DNA of 64,000 nucleotides from Paraburkholderia aromaticivorans (GTDB lineage: Bacteria; Pseudomonadota; Gammaproteobacteria; Burkholderiales; Burkholderiaceae), in the NCBI RefSeq assembly GCF_012689525.1, contig NZ_CP051516.1, forward strand, positions 4,216,001 to 4,280,000. The letters run 5' to 3'. The translations under genes were made by a program, and so were the position numbers. This document shows positions 20,166 to 30,906 of this stretch, one piece after another. Below the pieces are notes generated by a model that saw nothing but the letters and a program-made list of their open reading frames with translations, was not told the origin of the DNA and did no database searches. Positions within the stretch are counted from its first letter, which is position 1. Every line of letters starts with the position of its first letter.

Positions 20166-20179
20166 TTACGTTTCTCCTA

Positions 20180-20485
20180 TTACCAGCTCGCCTTGGTCAG
20201 GCCAGGGATCTCGCCGCGGAACGCGATTTCGCGAATCTTGTTACGCGCCAGCCCGAATTTACGGAACGTGCCACGCGGGCGACCAGTAATTGCGCAACGG
20301 TTGCGCTTACGGGTCGGGTTAGAGTTGCGCGGCAGTTGTTGCAGTTCCAGACGTGCTGCGTAATGCTCTTCGTCCGACTTGCTCATATCGCCAATGATCG
20401 CTTTCAGCTCAATACGCTTGGGAGCGTACTTAGCGGCCAGGCGAGCACGCTTCTTTTCACGTTCGATCAGTGCCAGTTTAGCCAC
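20180..20485 (-). CDS. rpsN: 30S ribosomal protein S14 (zinc-free form)
   Basis: uS14 of 101 residues. Only one cysteine remains in the signature region [17 protein letters not shown], so this is the long C-minus type that needs no zinc. It starts [19 protein letters not shown], seven bases after the rplE stop. Confidence 0.97.
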   Translation of the reverse strand: MAKLALIEREKKRARLAAKYAPKRIELKAIIGDMSKSDEEHYAARLELQQLPRNSNPTRKRNRCAITGRPRGTFRKFGLARNKIREIAFRGEIPGLTKASW

Positions 20486-20492
20486 GGTAACC

Positions 20493-21032
20493 TCAGTTTC
20501 TGAACGGGAACTTGAAGCTGGCGAGCAGAGCCTTTGCTTCGTCGTCGGTCTTCGCAGTCGTCGTGATGCTGATGTTCAGCCCACGCAGTGCGTCGATCTT
20601 GTCGTAGTCGATTTCGGGGAAAATGATCTGCTCTTTCACACCGATGTTGTAGTTGCCGCGACCATCGAACGCACGACCCGAGACGCCACGGAAGTCACGC
20701 ACCCGGGGGAGCGCGACCGTCACGAAACGGTCCAGAAATTCGTACATTGCTTGACCACGCAACGTGACCATTGCACCGATCGGATAGCCTTGACGGATCT
20801 TGAAGCCAGCGATTGCCTTGCGTGCCTTCGTGATCACCGGCTTCTGGCCTGCGATCTTCGTCAGGTCGCCAACGGCGTTTTCGATGATCTTCTTGTCAGC
20901 AACCGCTTCGCCAAGGCCCATGTTCAGGGTGATCTTGGTGATGCGCGGCACTTCCATCACGGACTTGTAACCGAACTTCTCGATGAGGCCGGGTACAACC
21001 TTCTCTTTGTAAAACTCTTGCAAACGAGCCAT
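20493..21032 (-). CDS. rplE: 50S ribosomal protein L5
   Basis: uL5 binds 5S rRNA and touches P-site tRNA. It has 179 residues starting [20 protein letters not shown]. The conserved [18 protein letters not shown] and [20 protein letters not shown] are both present. It follows rplX by 17 bases. Confidence 0.97.
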   Translation of the reverse strand: MARLQEFYKEKVVPGLIEKFGYKSVMEVPRITKITLNMGLGEAVADKKIIENAVGDLTKIAGQKPVITKARKAIAGFKIRQGYPIGAMVTLRGQAMYEFLDRFVTVALPRVRDFRGVSGRAFDGRGNYNIGVKEQIIFPEIDYDKIDALRGLNISITTTAKTDDEAKALLASFKFPFRN

Positions 21033-21049
21033 TTTTTTACTCCGCAGCG

Positions 21050-21358
21050 TCAGGCGCTCAGCTCGGCACCGGTCGTCTTAAGGAAACGGACTTTCTTGTC
21101 TCCTTCGACCTTGATGCCTACACGCGACGCCTTGCCATTCGCGTCGACCAATGCGACGTTCGAAATTTGCAGCGGCATCGTCTTGGCTTCTACACCGCCC
21201 GTCGTACCCTTCATCGGGTTCGGCTTGACGTGTTTCTTGACGAGGTTAATGCCCTCGACAATCACTTTGTCTTCGCCAACGGACAGCACGACGCCGCGCT
21301 TGCCTTTATCTTTGCCGGTGATGACGATAACTTCGTCACCTTTGCGAATCTTGTTCAT
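21050..21358 (-). CDS. rplX: 50S ribosomal protein L24
   Basis: Assembly initiator uL24 of 102 residues. It has a KOW motif at the N-terminus ([20 protein letters not shown]) and the conserved [14 protein letters not shown]. The start is nine bases after the rplN stop. Confidence 0.97.
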   Translation of the reverse strand: MNKIRKGDEVIVITGKDKGKRGVVLSVGEDKVIVEGINLVKKHVKPNPMKGTTGGVEAKTMPLQISNVALVDANGKASRVGIKVEGDKKVRFLKTTGAELSA

Positions 21359-21367
21359 CGCGACTCC

Positions 21368-21736
21368 TTACAGCACTTCAGGTGCCAACGAAACGATCTT
21401 CATGAATCGTTCGCTGCGCAACTCGCGCGTGACAGGCCCGAAAATACGGGTGCCAATAGGTTCGAGCTTTGCATTCAACAACACTGCGGCATTGCCATCG
21501 AACTTGATCAGCGAGCCGTCCTGACGGCGCACGCCCTTAGCGGTGCGAACCACCACGGCGTTGTAAATTTCGCCTTTCTTCACGCGCCCGCGCGGCGTTG
21601 CTTCTTTGACGGTCACCTTGATGATGTCGCCAATGCTGGCATAACGACGCTTCGAGCCGCCGAGCACCTTGATGCACATGACTTCACGCGCACCCGTGTT
21701 GTCGGCCACTTCAAGCCGAGTTTCGGTCTGGATCAT
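21368..21736 (-). CDS. rplN: 50S ribosomal protein L14
   Basis: uL14 at the subunit interface. The 122 residues start [20 protein letters not shown] and carry [20 protein letters not shown]. It is the first gene of the spc-like segment. A 297-base gap containing a promoter with a perfect -10 box separates it from rpsQ, so spc can be transcribed independently of S10. Confidence 0.97.
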   Translation of the reverse strand: MIQTETRLEVADNTGAREVMCIKVLGGSKRRYASIGDIIKVTVKEATPRGRVKKGEIYNAVVVRTAKGVRRQDGSLIKFDGNAAVLLNAKLEPIGTRIFGPVTRELRSERFMKIVSLAPEVL

Positions 21737-21955
21737 GGTTTATCTTTCCCAACTTAATCCGGTCACACCACCATGGCGTACCCGGTCAGTCTTGGTCCCG
21801 TCAGCCAATCGGCTGCTTGGGTATGAACAGCAGCGACGGCAAACGAAACCCGCCATCGCAATCCGGTGAATCCTTCGGAACAGACTGGCGCCTGAACCGC
21901 TTCCCCCACCAACTTCGCCCGCGACGGGGCTCCCATAAAAGAGGGAAGACCGAGA

Positions 21956-21983
21956 TTATAACAAATAATCCCGGCCTTGCAAG
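21956..21983 (-). promoter_or_regulatory. Sigma70-type promoter in front of rplN (spc segment)
   Basis: On the minus strand TTGCAA (21983-21978) and a perfect TATAAT (21961-21956) are separated by 16 bases. The promoter would give an mRNA leader of about 215 bases before the rplN ATG at 21736. The gap 21737-22033 has no plausible gene on either strand. Confidence 0.75.
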
Positions 21984-22033
21984 CGAAACTTACTGCGATT
22001 TCAGTTACTAGTTGCTTCTACAACTTTGCGGCG

Positions 22034-22306
22034 TCAGATGACGCGAGCAGCCTCGACCAGGCGAGCCACAACCCAAGCTTTCGTCTTCGAAATCGGACGC
22101 GTTTCCTGGATTTCAACGAGATCGCCCTCGTTGTACGTGTTCGCATCGTCGTGCGCGTGGTACTTCTTCGAACGCACAACGTACTTGCCGTAGATCGGGT
22201 GCTTCACGCGGTGCTCGACCAGCACGGTGACCGTCTTGTCCATCTTGTTGCTGACGACCTTGCCGACCAGCGTCCGCTTGAGCGAGGTTTTTACGCTATC
22301 GTTCAT
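22034..22306 (-). CDS. rpsQ: 30S ribosomal protein S17
   Basis: uS17, a primary 16S rRNA binder. It has 90 residues with [19 protein letters not shown] and the family signature around [19 protein letters not shown]. The start overlaps the rpmC stop by four bases (ATGA), pointing to coupled translation. It is the last gene of the S10 segment. Confidence 0.97.
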
Positions 22307-22497
22307 TTCTGGTTCGCCTTCTCAGTCAGGACGGTCCGCACACGTGCGATGTCGCGACGGACCTTCTTCAGCTGGCTCGTGTTGGTGAGCTGCTGGGTCG
22401 CGAGTTGCATGCGCAGGCCGAATTGCGCCTTCAACAGGTCCGACAGCTCCTTGTTGAGCGCGGCCTGATCTTTCTGGTGAAGTTCGGAAGCCTTCAT
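22303..22497 (-). CDS. rpmC: 50S ribosomal protein L29
   Basis: uL29 beside the peptide exit tunnel, where it helps dock SRP and trigger factor. It has 64 residues starting [18 protein letters not shown] and the typical [21 protein letters not shown] second ATG one codon upstream exists. Confidence 0.96.
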
Positions 22498-22507
22498 CAT
22501 TTGCTCC

Positions 22508-22924
22508 TTAGGCGCCGAGCTGACGCACGATAAACGTCGTCTTGAGCGGCAGCTTAGCTGCAGCCAGACGGAACGCTTCGCGTGCCAGCTCTTCGGTTAC
22601 GCCGTCCATTTCGTACAGCATCTTGCCCGGTTGAATCTCTGCGACGTAGTACTCAGGGTTACCTTTACCGTTACCCATCCGTACTTCAGCCGGCTTGTGC
22701 GAGATCGGCTTGTCCGGGAAGATGCGGATCCAGATGCGGCCACCACGCTTGATGTGACGCGTCATTGCACGACGTGCCGCTTCAATCTGGCGCGCGGTCA
22801 AGCGACCACGACCGATAGCCTTCAGGCCGAACTCACCGAACGACACCGCGTTGCCACGGGTAGCGACACCGGTGTTACGACCCTTCTGCTCTTTGCGATA
22901 CTTTCTGCGTTTCGGTTGCAGCAT
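22508..22924 (-). CDS. rplP: 50S ribosomal protein L16
   Basis: uL16, needed for A-site tRNA positioning and the peptidyl-transferase centre. It has 138 residues starting [17 protein letters not shown]. The signatures [19 protein letters not shown] ([16 protein letters not shown]) and [19 protein letters not shown] are intact. It lies two bases after the rpsC stop. Confidence 0.97.
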   Translation of the reverse strand: MLQPKRRKYRKEQKGRNTGVATRGNAVSFGEFGLKAIGRGRLTARQIEAARRAMTRHIKRGGRIWIRIFPDKPISHKPAEVRMGNGKGNPEYYVAEIQPGKMLYEMDGVTEELAREAFRLAAAKLPLKTTFIVRQLGA

Positions 22925-22926
22925 CG

Positions 22927-23733
22927 TTATTCTCCAGTCTTCCCGTCGCCGCCGGCACCGCCAGCACGACGAGGAGCGCCACGGCGTGCACCTGCCGGGC
23001 CACCACCCTCACCATCGCGACGCGGACGGCGATCGCCACCCGGACGTGCGTTGCGGCGCGGACGCTTTTCTTCGGCGACTTCTTCGACCACCGGTGCGTC
23101 GTTGCGGCCGAGCGTGTCGCCCTTGTAGACCCACACCTTCACACCGATGATGCCGTACGTCGTCTTCGCTTCCGAAGTTGCGTAGTCGATATCAGCACGC
23201 AGCGTATGAAGCGGCACGCGACCTTCGCGATACCATTCCGTACGAGCGATTTCGATACCGTTCAGGCGGCCCGCGCTCATGATCTTGATGCCTTGAGCAC
23301 CCAGACGCATTGCGTTTTGCATCGCACGCTTCATCGCGCGGCGGAACATAATCCGGCGCTCGAGCTGTTGCGTGATCGAATCCGCGATCAGTTGCGCATC
23401 GGTTTCCGGCTTGCGGATTTCTTCGATGTTGACGTGGACCGGAACGCCCATGCGGCGTTGCAGTTCCGACTTCAGCAGTTCGATATCTTCGCCCTTCTTA
23501 CCGATAACGACACCCGGACGCGAGCTATAAATCGTAATGCGCGCGTTTTTCGCCGGACGCTCGATAACGACGCGGCCAACCGAAGCGTTCTTCAGCTTCT
23601 TCTTCAGGTATTCACGAACACCGATGTCTTCCTGCAACATCGCCGCGAAATTGTTGTTGTTCGCGTACCAACGCGACGCCCAATTGCGGCTGACGGCCAA
23701 ACGGAAGCCAGTCGGATGAATTTTCTGTCCCAT
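22927..23733 (-). CDS. rpsC: 30S ribosomal protein S3
   Basis: uS3 at the mRNA entry tunnel, with helicase activity together with S4 and S5. The 268 residues are longer than the 233 of E. coli because of a Gly/Arg-rich tail from about 215 ([18 protein letters not shown] and beyond). The KH domain has the GxxG loop GKKG ([16 protein letters not shown]). The C-terminal S3 domain contains the pattern [20 protein letters not shown]. Confidence 0.97.
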   Translation of the reverse strand: MGQKIHPTGFRLAVSRNWASRWYANNNNFAAMLQEDIGVREYLKKKLKNASVGRVVIERPAKNARITIYSSRPGVVIGKKGEDIELLKSELQRRMGVPVHVNIEEIRKPETDAQLIADSITQQLERRIMFRRAMKRAMQNAMRLGAQGIKIMSAGRLNGIEIARTEWYREGRVPLHTLRADIDYATSEAKTTYGIIGVKVWVYKGDTLGRNDAPVVEEVAEEKRPRRNARPGGDRRPRRDGEGGGPAGARRGAPRRAGGAGGDGKTGE

Positions 23734-23744
23734 CGTATGACCCC

Positions 23745-24074
23745 TTAATTCCCGACCGTCACAGTGATGTGACAGGATTGCTTCTCGATGCGGTTACCGC
23801 GGCCTTTAGCGCGCGCGGTAAAACGCTTGAGCGAGGCAGCCTTGTCGACCATGATGCTCGTTACCTTGAGCTCGTCGATATCCGCGCCTTCGTTATGCTC
23901 CGCATTCGCGATCGCCGACAGCACGACCTTTTTCACGATTCCCGCAGCCTTCTTCGGCGAGAACGTCAGGACGTTCAGCGCCTTGTCGACCGGCAAACCG
24001 CGGATCTGGTCAGCCACAAGGCGCGTTTTCTGCGCCGAGATGCGGGCACCGCGATGAATTGCTTTCACTTCCAT
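23745..24074 (-). CDS. rplV: 50S ribosomal protein L22
   Basis: uL22 lines the exit tunnel, and its beta hairpin loop is the site of macrolide resistance mutations. From [19 protein letters not shown] it has 109 residues, the usual size. The hairpin region [20 protein letters not shown] is unremarkable. Two further upstream start codons exist, but the chosen one has a GGGGCT site at suitable spacing. Confidence 0.95.
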   Translation of the reverse strand: MEVKAIHRGARISAQKTRLVADQIRGLPVDKALNVLTFSPKKAAGIVKKVVLSAIANAEHNEGADIDELKVTSIMVDKAASLKRFTARAKGRGNRIEKQSCHITVTVGN

Positions 24075-24084
24075 CATGAGCCCC

Positions 24085-24360
24085 TTATTTCTTAGCCTTC
24101 TTGTCGGCTGCATGACCCTTGAACGTCCGGGTCAATGCAAACTCGCCAAGCTTGTGGCCGACCATGTTTTCCGAGATGTACACCGGGACGTGTTGACGGC
24201 CGTTATGCACGGCAATCGTCAGACCGATGAAATCCGGCAGAATCGTCGAACGACGCGACCAGGTTTTGATCGGCTTTTTGTCACGCGCAGCGGCTGCCGA
24301 CTCAACTTTCTTCAGCAAATGGGCGTCGCAGAACGGACCTTTTTTTACAGAACGTGCCAT
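24085..24360 (-). CDS. rpsS: 30S ribosomal protein S19
   Basis: uS19 in the 30S head. It has 91 residues starting [20 protein letters not shown]. The signature is [20 protein letters not shown]. It lies between rplB and rplV with ten-base gaps on both sides. Confidence 0.97.
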   Translation of the reverse strand: MARSVKKGPFCDAHLLKKVESAAAARDKKPIKTWSRRSTILPDFIGLTIAVHNGRQHVPVYISENMVGHKLGEFALTRTFKGHAADKKAKK

Positions 24361-24370
24361 TGCCTACTCC

Positions 24371-25198
24371 TTAACGCTTGTGACGGCGCTGGACGATCAT
24401 GCTCGTCGTGCGCTTGTTGCTGCGGGTGCGATAACCCTTAGCAGGCGTGCCCCACGGGCTCACCGGATCGCGACCTGCAGCCGTCTTGCCTTCACCACCA
24501 CCGTGCGGGTGATCGACCGGGTTCATTGCAACGCCACGCACCGTCGGGCGGATACCGCGCCAGCGGTTTGCGCCAGCCTTACCGATTTGACGGAGGCTAT
24601 GCTCTTCGTTGCCAACTTCACCAATCGTCGCGCGGCACTCAACGTGCACGCGGCGGATTTCACCCGAACGCAAGCGGACCTGTGCGTAGATGCCTTCACG
24701 AGCCAACAGCATCGCCGACGTACCAGCCGAACGCGCCATTTGCGCGCCCTTGCCCGGCAGCATTTCGATGCAGTGAATCGTCGTACCGACCGGAATGTTG
24801 CGGATCGGCAGCGTGTTACCCGCGCGGATCGGAGCTTCCGAACCCGACATCAGCTGCTGACCAACCGTCACGCCCTTCGGAGCGATGATGTACTTGCGCT
24901 CGCCGTCCGCGTACAGAACCAGCGCGATGTTCGCGCTACGGTTCGGATCGTACTCAAGACGTTCGACCTTCGCCGGAATGCCGTCTTTGTTGCGACGGAA
25001 ATCGACGACACGATAGTGATGCTTGTGACCACCACCCTTATGGCGCGTGGTGATGTGACCGTTGTTGTTACGGCCGGCGGTCGAGGATTGCGAGTCGAGC
25101 AGCGGTGCGTACGGCTTGCCCTTATGCAGATCCTTGTTGACCACCTTGACCATCGCACGGCGACCCGGCGAAGTCGGCTTAACTTTAACGATTGCCAT
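24371..25198 (-). CDS. rplB: 50S ribosomal protein L2
   Basis: uL2, required for subunit association and peptidyl transfer. It has 275 residues. The OB-like N-terminal domain, the SH3-like domain and the C-terminal [19 protein letters not shown] motif with the critical histidine (about residue 230) are all present. It ends with a basic tail ([18 protein letters not shown]). Confidence 0.98.
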   Translation of the reverse strand: MAIVKVKPTSPGRRAMVKVVNKDLHKGKPYAPLLDSQSSTAGRNNNGHITTRHKGGGHKHHYRVVDFRRNKDGIPAKVERLEYDPNRSANIALVLYADGERKYIIAPKGVTVGQQLMSGSEAPIRAGNTLPIRNIPVGTTIHCIEMLPGKGAQMARSAGTSAMLLAREGIYAQVRLRSGEIRRVHVECRATIGEVGNEEHSLRQIGKAGANRWRGIRPTVRGVAMNPVDHPHGGGEGKTAAGRDPVSPWGTPAKGYRTRSNKRTTSMIVQRRHKR

Positions 25199-25200
25199 GA

Positions 25201-25515
25201 TTACTTGGCCTCCGCTTCAAAGTTGATTTCCTGGCCGGGCTTCAGGCAGACGTACGCCTTCTTCACGTCCTTGCGCTTGCCCATGAAGCGACCAAAGCGC
25301 TTGGCTTTGCCCTTCGAGACCAGCACGTTGACGGAATTGACTTCCACCTTGAACAGCAGCTCGACTGCAGCTTTCACTTCCTGCTTCGTGGCATCGGGCG
25401 CGACTTCGAACACGACTTGTTCGTTCTTGTCGGCCACCAGCGTCGCCTTTTCGGAGATCACCGGCGCGAGCAGGACCTGCATCAAACGATGATCGTTCTT
25501 GCGAATCTCGCTCAT
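25201..25515 (-). CDS. rplW: 50S ribosomal protein L23
   Basis: uL23 at the tunnel exit, docking site of trigger factor and SRP. It has 104 residues. Conserved parts are [19 protein letters not shown] and the C-terminal [19 protein letters not shown]. The start overlaps the rplD stop by four bases (ATGA). Confidence 0.97.
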   Translation of the reverse strand: MSEIRKNDHRLMQVLLAPVISEKATLVADKNEQVVFEVAPDATKQEVKAAVELLFKVEVNSVNVLVSKGKAKRFGRFMGKRKDVKKAYVCLKPGQEINFEAEAK

Positions 25516-26132
25516 GACAGCAACTCCTCGATCTGGGCGACCGCAGCCTTCGTGATCAGGATCTTCTTGAAGTAGATCAGCGACAGCGGGTCGGCGTAAC
25601 GCGGCTCGACAACTGCCACATGGGCCAAGTTGCGCGACGCGAGGTACAGGTTTTCGTCAACCGTGTCGGTAATCACCAGCACGGAGTCGAGACCCATCGC
25701 CTTGAATTTTTCGGCCAGCAGCTTCGTCTTCGGCGCTTCGAGCGTCAGCTCGTCGACCACCGAGATGCGGCCTTCGCGGGCCAGCTGCGAGAAGATCGAG
25801 CAGAGACCTGCGCGATGCATCTTCTTGTTGACCTTGTGCGAAAAGTTTTCTTCCGGCGAATTTGGGAAGATCCGGCCACCGCCGCGCCACAGCGGGCTCG
25901 ACGACATACCGGCGCGGGCGCGGCCCGTACCCTTCTGGCGCCACGGCTTCTTGGTCGTGTGCTTGACTTGCTCACGGTCCTTCTGCGCGCGGTTGCCGCT
26001 ACGGGCATTCGCTTGATACGCCACCACAACCTGGTGAATCAGGGCTTCGTTGTAATCGCGGCCGAACACGACGTCCGACGCGCTAACGCCTGCACCTTCC
26101 TGACCATTGGCATTCAGGAGCTTAAGTTCCAT
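25512..26132 (-). CDS. rplD: 50S ribosomal protein L4
   Basis: uL4 lines the exit tunnel. In E. coli it also represses the S10 operon through leader attenuation. It has 206 residues, with the tunnel loop [20 protein letters not shown] (about 61-80). The start overlaps the rplC stop by one base (TAATG). Confidence 0.97.
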   Translation of the reverse strand: MELKLLNANGQEGAGVSASDVVFGRDYNEALIHQVVVAYQANARSGNRAQKDREQVKHTTKKPWRQKGTGRARAGMSSSPLWRGGGRIFPNSPEENFSHKVNKKMHRAGLCSIFSQLAREGRISVVDELTLEAPKTKLLAEKFKAMGLDSVLVITDTVDENLYLASRNLAHVAVVEPRYADPLSLIYFKKILITKAAVAQIEELLS

Positions 26133-26791
26133 TATTTCGCTCCTTTCACGGCACGCGTCTTCACGGCCGGCGTAACGAATACCTTGCCACCCTTCGCACC
26201 CGGAACGGCGCCCTTGACCAGCAACAGCTTGCGGTCAGCGTCGATACGAGCGATTTCGAGGTTTTGCACGGTTACCGTATCGTCACCCATGTGACCGGTC
26301 ATGCGCTTACCCGGGAAAACACGACCCGGATCCTGCGCCATACCGATCGAGCCCGGCACGTTGTGCGAGCGCGAGTTACCGTGCGATGCACGGCCGGATG
26401 CGAAGTTGTAACGCTTGATGGTACCGGCGTAGCCCTTACCGATCGACACGCCTTGCACGTCGACCTTTTGGCCTACTTCGAACAGGTCGGGACCGACCAC
26501 GGTGCCGCTCGACAACTCGGCAGCCTTGGCAGCATCGATCTGGAATTCTTTGAGGATTTCACCGGCTTGAACACCGGCTTTGGCGAGATGACCGGCCAAC
26601 GGCTTCGTCACACGCGATGCACGGCGCGTACCGAATGCAACCTGCACGGCCGTGTAGCCGTCGGTTTCAACAGTCTTGATCTGCGTCACGCGGTTGTCGG
26701 ACACGTCCAGCACGGTAACGGGAATCGAATCCCCTTCTGCCGTGAAGATACGGGTCATGCCAACCTTGCGACCTACGAGTCCAAGGCTCAT
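26132..26791 (-). CDS. rplC: 50S ribosomal protein L3
   Basis: Early-assembly protein uL3. From [20 protein letters not shown] it has 219 residues. The long central extension with [20 protein letters not shown] reaches the peptidyl-transferase centre and contains the Gln (about 153) that PrmB methylates in E. coli. A 201-base gap with its own promoter separates it from rpsJ, so it begins a secondary transcript. Confidence 0.97.
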   Translation of the reverse strand: MSLGLVGRKVGMTRIFTAEGDSIPVTVLDVSDNRVTQIKTVETDGYTAVQVAFGTRRASRVTKPLAGHLAKAGVQAGEILKEFQIDAAKAAELSSGTVVGPDLFEVGQKVDVQGVSIGKGYAGTIKRYNFASGRASHGNSRSHNVPGSIGMAQDPGRVFPGKRMTGHMGDDTVTVQNLEIARIDADRKLLLVKGAVPGAKGGKVFVTPAVKTRAVKGAK

Positions 26792-26913
26792 CGTTTTCTC
26801 CATTCCCGACTGCGATTGGTCGGGGCTAATTTACAAAATGCCGGTGCCGTTTCGGGCATGAATTCATGCTGCAGCACACCGACTTTTTTGCGCCAATGCG
26901 CGAAAAGCCTTGC

Positions 26914-26942
26914 ATTATAGCGAGGCCTTTCGTTTTCCGCAA
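26914..26942 (-). promoter_or_regulatory. Sigma70-type promoter between rpsJ and rplC
   Basis: On the minus strand TTGCGG (26942-26937), a 17-base spacer and a perfect TATAAT (26919-26914) precede a leader of about 120 bases ahead of rplC. Its position inside the S10 operon, after rpsJ rather than before it, is the point of interest. Confidence 0.7.
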
Positions 26943-26992
26943 GCAATCAATGACTTAGCGTTGCCCGACAGGCCGGACAACCGCTGGAAGCC

Positions 26993-27304
26993 TTATTGCA
27001 GCTTGATTTCCACGTCCACGCCAGCCGGCAGATCCAGCTTCATCAGTGCGTCAACGGTCTTGTCCGTCGGATCGACGATGTCCATGAGGCGTTGGTGCGT
27101 ACGGATTTCGAGCTGATCGCGCGACGTCTTGTTGACGTGCGGCGACCGCAGGATGTCGAAGCGTTGAATGCGGGTCGGCAGGGGCACCGGACCACGAACG
27201 ATTGCGCCAGTCCGCTTTGCCGTGTCGACGATTTCAGCTGCCGATTGATCGATCAGGCGATAGTCGAAAGCCTTCAGGCGAATACGGATTTTCTGGTTCT
27301 GCAT
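26993..27304 (-). CDS. rpsJ: 30S ribosomal protein S10
   Basis: uS10, also called NusE, acts in the 30S head and in antitermination with NusB at boxA. It has 103 residues starting [20 protein letters not shown]. The signature [20 protein letters not shown] is intact. Twelve codons upstream of the chosen ATG also read open but have no Shine-Dalgarno site. It lies 127 bases after tuf copy 1. Confidence 0.97.
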   Translation of the reverse strand: MQNQKIRIRLKAFDYRLIDQSAAEIVDTAKRTGAIVRGPVPLPTRIQRFDILRSPHVNKTSRDQLEIRTHQRLMDIVDPTDKTVDALMKLDLPAGVDVEIKLQ

Positions 27305-27362
27305 GACAATTCCTTGGAAAAGAGCGAGGCGGTATTGCACCGCCAGACAATAAAAGAACGTA

Positions 27363-27397
27363 GAGCCGGGCGCCCGCTGAGGGCCGGCACCCGGCTC
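27363..27397 (-). terminator. Hairpin with weak U tract between tuf copy 1 and rpsJ (possible attenuator)
   Basis: A 12-base-pair stem (GAGCCGGGTGCC with GGCGCCCGGCTC on the minus strand, one G-T wobble) is followed by TACGTTCTTTTA. The T tract is displaced and interrupted, so this is more likely an attenuator or mRNA end than a full terminator. It lies where the str segment passes into S10. Confidence 0.45.
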
Positions 27398-27431
27398 CGG
27401 GCACCACTTACTGCAAGTTCAATCCGCGATT

Positions 27432-28622
27432 TTACTCGAGAATCTTGGCAACCACACCTGCGCCGACCGTACGGCCGCCTTCGCGGATTGCGAAACGCAG
27501 ACCTTCTTCCATCGCGATCGGGTTGATCAGCTTCACCGTGATCGACACGTTGTCGCCCGGCATGACCATTTCCTTGTCCTTCGGCAACTCGATCGAGCCC
27601 GTCACGTCCGTCGTACGGAAGTAGAACTGCGGACGATAGTTGTTGAAGAACGGCGTATGACGGCCACCTTCGTCCTTGCTCAGCACGTACACTTCAGCCG
27701 TGAAGTGCGTGTGCGGGTTGATCGAACCCGGCTTCGCCAGCACCTGGCCACGCTCCACGTCTTCACGCTTCGTGCCGCGCAGCAGGATACCCACGTTGTC
27801 GCCTGCCTGACCCTGGTCCAGCAGCTTGCGGAACATTTCCACGCCCGTGCAGGTCGTCTTCACCGTCGGCTTGATGCCGATGATTTCGATTTCCTCGCCA
27901 ACCTTCACGACGCCGCGCTCGATACGACCCGTCACCACCGTGCCGCGACCCGAGATCGAGAACACGTCTTCCACCGGCATCAGGAACGCACCGTCGATCG
28001 CGCGCTCCGGCGTCGGGATGTACGTGTCCAGCGCGTCGGCCAGGTTCATGATCGCCACTTCGCCCAGCTCGCCCGTGTCGCCTTCCAGCGCCAGCTTGGC
28101 CGAACCCTTGATGATTGGCGTGTCGTCGCCCGGGAAGTCGTACTTCGACAGAAGCTCGCGCACTTCCATTTCCACCAGCTCGAGCAGCTCGGCGTCGTCC
28201 ACCATGTCGCACTTGTTCAGGAACACGATGATGTACGGCACACCAACCTGACGCGCCAGCAGGATGTGCTCACGCGTTTGCGGCATCGGGCCGTCAGCAG
28301 CCGAGCACACCAGGATCGCGCCGTCCATCTGCGCTGCGCCCGTGATCATGTTCTTCACATAGTCAGCGTGGCCCGGGCAGTCGACGTGGGCGTAGTGGCG
28401 GTTAGCCGTTTCGTACTCGACGTGTGCCGTGTTGATCGTGATACCACGTGCCTTTTCTTCCGGCGCCGCGTCGATCTGGTCGTACGCCTTTGCTTCGCCG
28501 CCAAACTTCTTGGTCAGCACCGTCGTGATCGCTGCCGTCAGCGTGGTCTTGCCGTGGTCAACGTGACCGATCGTGCCGACGTTCACGTGCGGCTTGGTCC
28601 GTTCGAATTTACCTTTAGCCAT
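27432..28622 (-). CDS. tuf: Elongation factor Tu, copy 1 (str operon)
   Basis: GTPase that brings aminoacyl-tRNA to the ribosome. It has 396 residues. G1 is GHVDHGKTT at 18-26, switch II has [12 protein letters not shown], and G4 is NKCDMVDD. Domains 2 and 3 follow. It lies 47 bases after fusA. The protein is identical to the second copy at 46604-47794. By eye the DNA differs at six silent sites, five in the first seven codons and one near the 3' end. Confidence 0.98.
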   Translation of the reverse strand: MAKGKFERTKPHVNVGTIGHVDHGKTTLTAAITTVLTKKFGGEAKAYDQIDAAPEEKARGITINTAHVEYETANRHYAHVDCPGHADYVKNMITGAAQMDGAILVCSAADGPMPQTREHILLARQVGVPYIIVFLNKCDMVDDAELLELVEMEVRELLSKYDFPGDDTPIIKGSAKLALEGDTGELGEVAIMNLADALDTYIPTPERAIDGAFLMPVEDVFSISGRGTVVTGRIERGVVKVGEEIEIIGIKPTVKTTCTGVEMFRKLLDQGQAGDNVGILLRGTKREDVERGQVLAKPGSINPHTHFTAEVYVLSKDEGGRHTPFFNNYRPQFYFRTTDVTGSIELPKDKEMVMPGDNVSITVKLINPIAMEEGLRFAIREGGRTVGAGVVAKILE

Positions 28623-28669
28623 GTTTCTCTTCTTTCAAAAAGTTAATCGTTGAATGACTTGCCGCGCGA

Positions 28670-30772
28670 TTACTTCGACTTCGCGTTGATGATCGCTTCG
28701 GACACGTTACGCGGTGCTTCGGAGTAGTGCTTGAACTCCATCGTGTACGTTGCACGACCTTGGGTCAGCGAACGCAGCGACGTCGAGTAGCCGAACATTT
28801 CCGACAGCGGCACTTCAGCGCGAACAATCTTGCCGCCGCCAACCATGTCGTCCATGCCCTGAACGATACCGCGACGGCCCGACAGGTCGCCCATCACGTT
28901 GCCCATGTAGTCTTCCGGCGTTTCGACTTCGACGGCCATCATCGGTTCGAGGATGACCGGCTGAGCCTTGCGCATTGCTTCCTTGAACGCCATCGAACCG
29001 GCCATCCGGAACGCATTTTCGTTCGAGTCAACGTCGTGGTACGAACCGAACGTCAGGTGAACCTTGACGTCGACGACCGGGAAGCCTGCCAGCACGCCTG
29101 CCTTCAGCGTTTCCTGGATGCCCTTGTCCACCGCCGGGATGTATTCGCGCGGAATCACACCGCCCTTGATCTCGTCGAGGAACTCGTAGCCCTTGCCCTG
29201 CTCATTCGGCTCGAGCGTGATGACCGCGTGACCGTATTGGCCACGACCACCCGACTGCTTGACGAACTTGCCGTCAACGTCTTCCGCCTTGCCGCGAATC
29301 GTTTCGCGGTATGCAACCTGCGGCTTGCCGACGGTCGCTTCCACGCCGAATTCGCGCTTCATCCGGTCAACCAGAATTTCCAGGTGGAGTTCGCCCATGC
29401 CCGAAATAATGGTTTGGCCCGATTCTTCGTCCGTTTGAACGCGGAACGACGGATCTTCCTGTGCCAGACGGTTCAATGCCAGACCCATTTTTTCCTGGTC
29501 GGGCTTCGTCTTCGGCTCAACAGCCTGCGAAATCACCGGCTCCGGGAAAATCATGCGTTCGAGCACGATCGGGTGCAGCGGATCGCACAGCGTATCGCCC
29601 GTGGTGGCATCTTTCAGGCCAACAGCAGCAGCGATGTCGCCTGCGTGCACTTCCTTGATTTCTTCACGCTGGTTTGCGTGCATCAGCAGAATACGACCGA
29701 GACGTTCCTTCTTGTCCTTGGTCGCGTTCAGCAGGGTGTCGCCCGACTTCGTCGTACCTGAGTACACACGGAAGAAGATCAACTGGCCGACAAACGGATC
29801 GGTCATGATCTTGAATGCGAGCGACGAGAACTTCTCGTCGTCGGCCGCGCGGCGCTCAGCCTTCTCACCGTTTTCGAGTTCACCCGTAACCGGCGGAATG
29901 TCGACAGGCGACGGCAGGAAGTCGAGCACGGCGTCCAGCATCCGTTGCACGCCCTTGTTCTTGAACGCGGTGCCGCACAGCATCGGCTGGATTTCGCAAG
30001 CGATCGTACGGTCGCGCAGACCCTTGGTGATTTCCGCTTCCGTCAGTTCGCCCGACTCGAGGTACTTGTTCATCAGCTCTTCGTTCGACTCAGCCGCAGC
30101 TTCGACCATCTTCTCGCGCCATTCGTTGCACGTGTCAACGAGCTCAGCCGGGATTTCTTCGTACGAGAACTTCGTGCCTTGGGACGCCTCGTCCCAAATG
30201 ATCGCTTTCATCTTCAGCAGATCGACGACACCCGTGAAGTTTTCTTCCGCGCCGATAGGCACCACGACCGGAACGGGGTTCGCCTTCAGACGCAGCTTGA
30301 GCTGTTCGTAAACCTTGAAGAAGTTCGCGCCGGTACGGTCCATCTTGTTGATGAACGCGAGACGGGGAACCTTGTACTTGTTAGCCTGACGCCACACGGT
30401 TTCCGACTGGGGCTGAACGCCGCCCACGGCGCAGTACACCATGCACGCGCCGTCGAGCACGCGCATCGAGCGCTCAACTTCAATCGTGAAGTCGACGTGG
30501 CCCGGGGTGTCGATGATGTTGATGCGGTGCTCAGCGCGGTCGCCGGCCATGCCTTTCCAGAACGCCGTGGTAGCAGCGGACGTGATCGTAATGCCGCGTT
30601 CCTGTTCCTGCTCCATCCAGTCCATGGTGGCAGCGCCGTCGTGAACTTCACCAATCTTGTGGTTCACGCCGGTGTAGAACAAGATGCGCTCGGTCGTCGT
30701 CGTTTTGCCGGCGTCGATGTGAGCGCTAATACCGATGTTACGGTAGCGCTCGATAGGTGTCTTGCGAGCCAC
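28670..30772 (-). CDS. fusA: Elongation factor G
   Basis: Translocase GTPase, also acting in ribosome recycling. It has 700 residues. G1 is [16 protein letters not shown]3 is [15 protein letters not shown] and G4 is NKMDRTG. Domain IV and the C-terminal domain are complete ([20 protein letters not shown]). It follows rpsG in the str segment. No second fusA is seen in the window. Confidence 0.98.
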   Translation of the reverse strand: MARKTPIERYRNIGISAHIDAGKTTTTERILFYTGVNHKIGEVHDGAATMDWMEQEQERGITITSAATTAFWKGMAGDRAEHRINIIDTPGHVDFTIEVERSMRVLDGACMVYCAVGGVQPQSETVWRQANKYKVPRLAFINKMDRTGANFFKVYEQLKLRLKANPVPVVVPIGAEENFTGVVDLLKMKAIIWDEASQGTKFSYEEIPAELVDTCNEWREKMVEAAAESNEELMNKYLESGELTEAEITKGLRDRTIACEIQPMLCGTAFKNKGVQRMLDAVLDFLPSPVDIPPVTGELENGEKAERRAADDEKFSSLAFKIMTDPFVGQLIFFRVYSGTTKSGDTLLNATKDKKERLGRILLMHANQREEIKEVHAGDIAAAVGLKDATTGDTLCDPLHPIVLERMIFPEPVISQAVEPKTKPDQEKMGLALNRLAQEDPSFRVQTDEESGQTIISGMGELHLEILVDRMKREFGVEATVGKPQVAYRETIRGKAEDVDGKFVKQSGGRGQYGHAVITLEPNEQGKGYEFLDEIKGGVIPREYIPAVDKGIQETLKAGVLAGFPVVDVKVHLTFGSYHDVDSNENAFRMAGSMAFKEAMRKAQPVILEPMMAVEVETPEDYMGNVMGDLSGRRGIVQGMDDMVGGGKIVRAEVPLSEMFGYSTSLRSLTQGRATYTMEFKHYSEAPRNVSEAIINAKSK

Positions 30773-30831
30773 TTTGATCCTCTATTGGGATGACGCGATG
30801 CGAGAAAATGCCCATCGCGCTGTAACACAAA

Positions 30832-30863
30832 CGGGCGAGGCGCTTTGTAAGCGCACCCGCCCG
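30832..30863 (-). terminator. Weak hairpin between rpsG and fusA
   Basis: The stem CGGGCG/CGCCCG with an inner GCGCTT/AAGCGC-type pairing is followed on the minus strand by only TTTGTGTT. It may be an attenuator or mRNA-processing hairpin in the 134-base gap. The T tract is too poor to call a terminator with confidence. Confidence 0.35.
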
Positions 30864-30906
30864 GAATTTCTTTCCGCTTTTTCTGCTAAACCCGGGTTCG
30901 GGAAGC

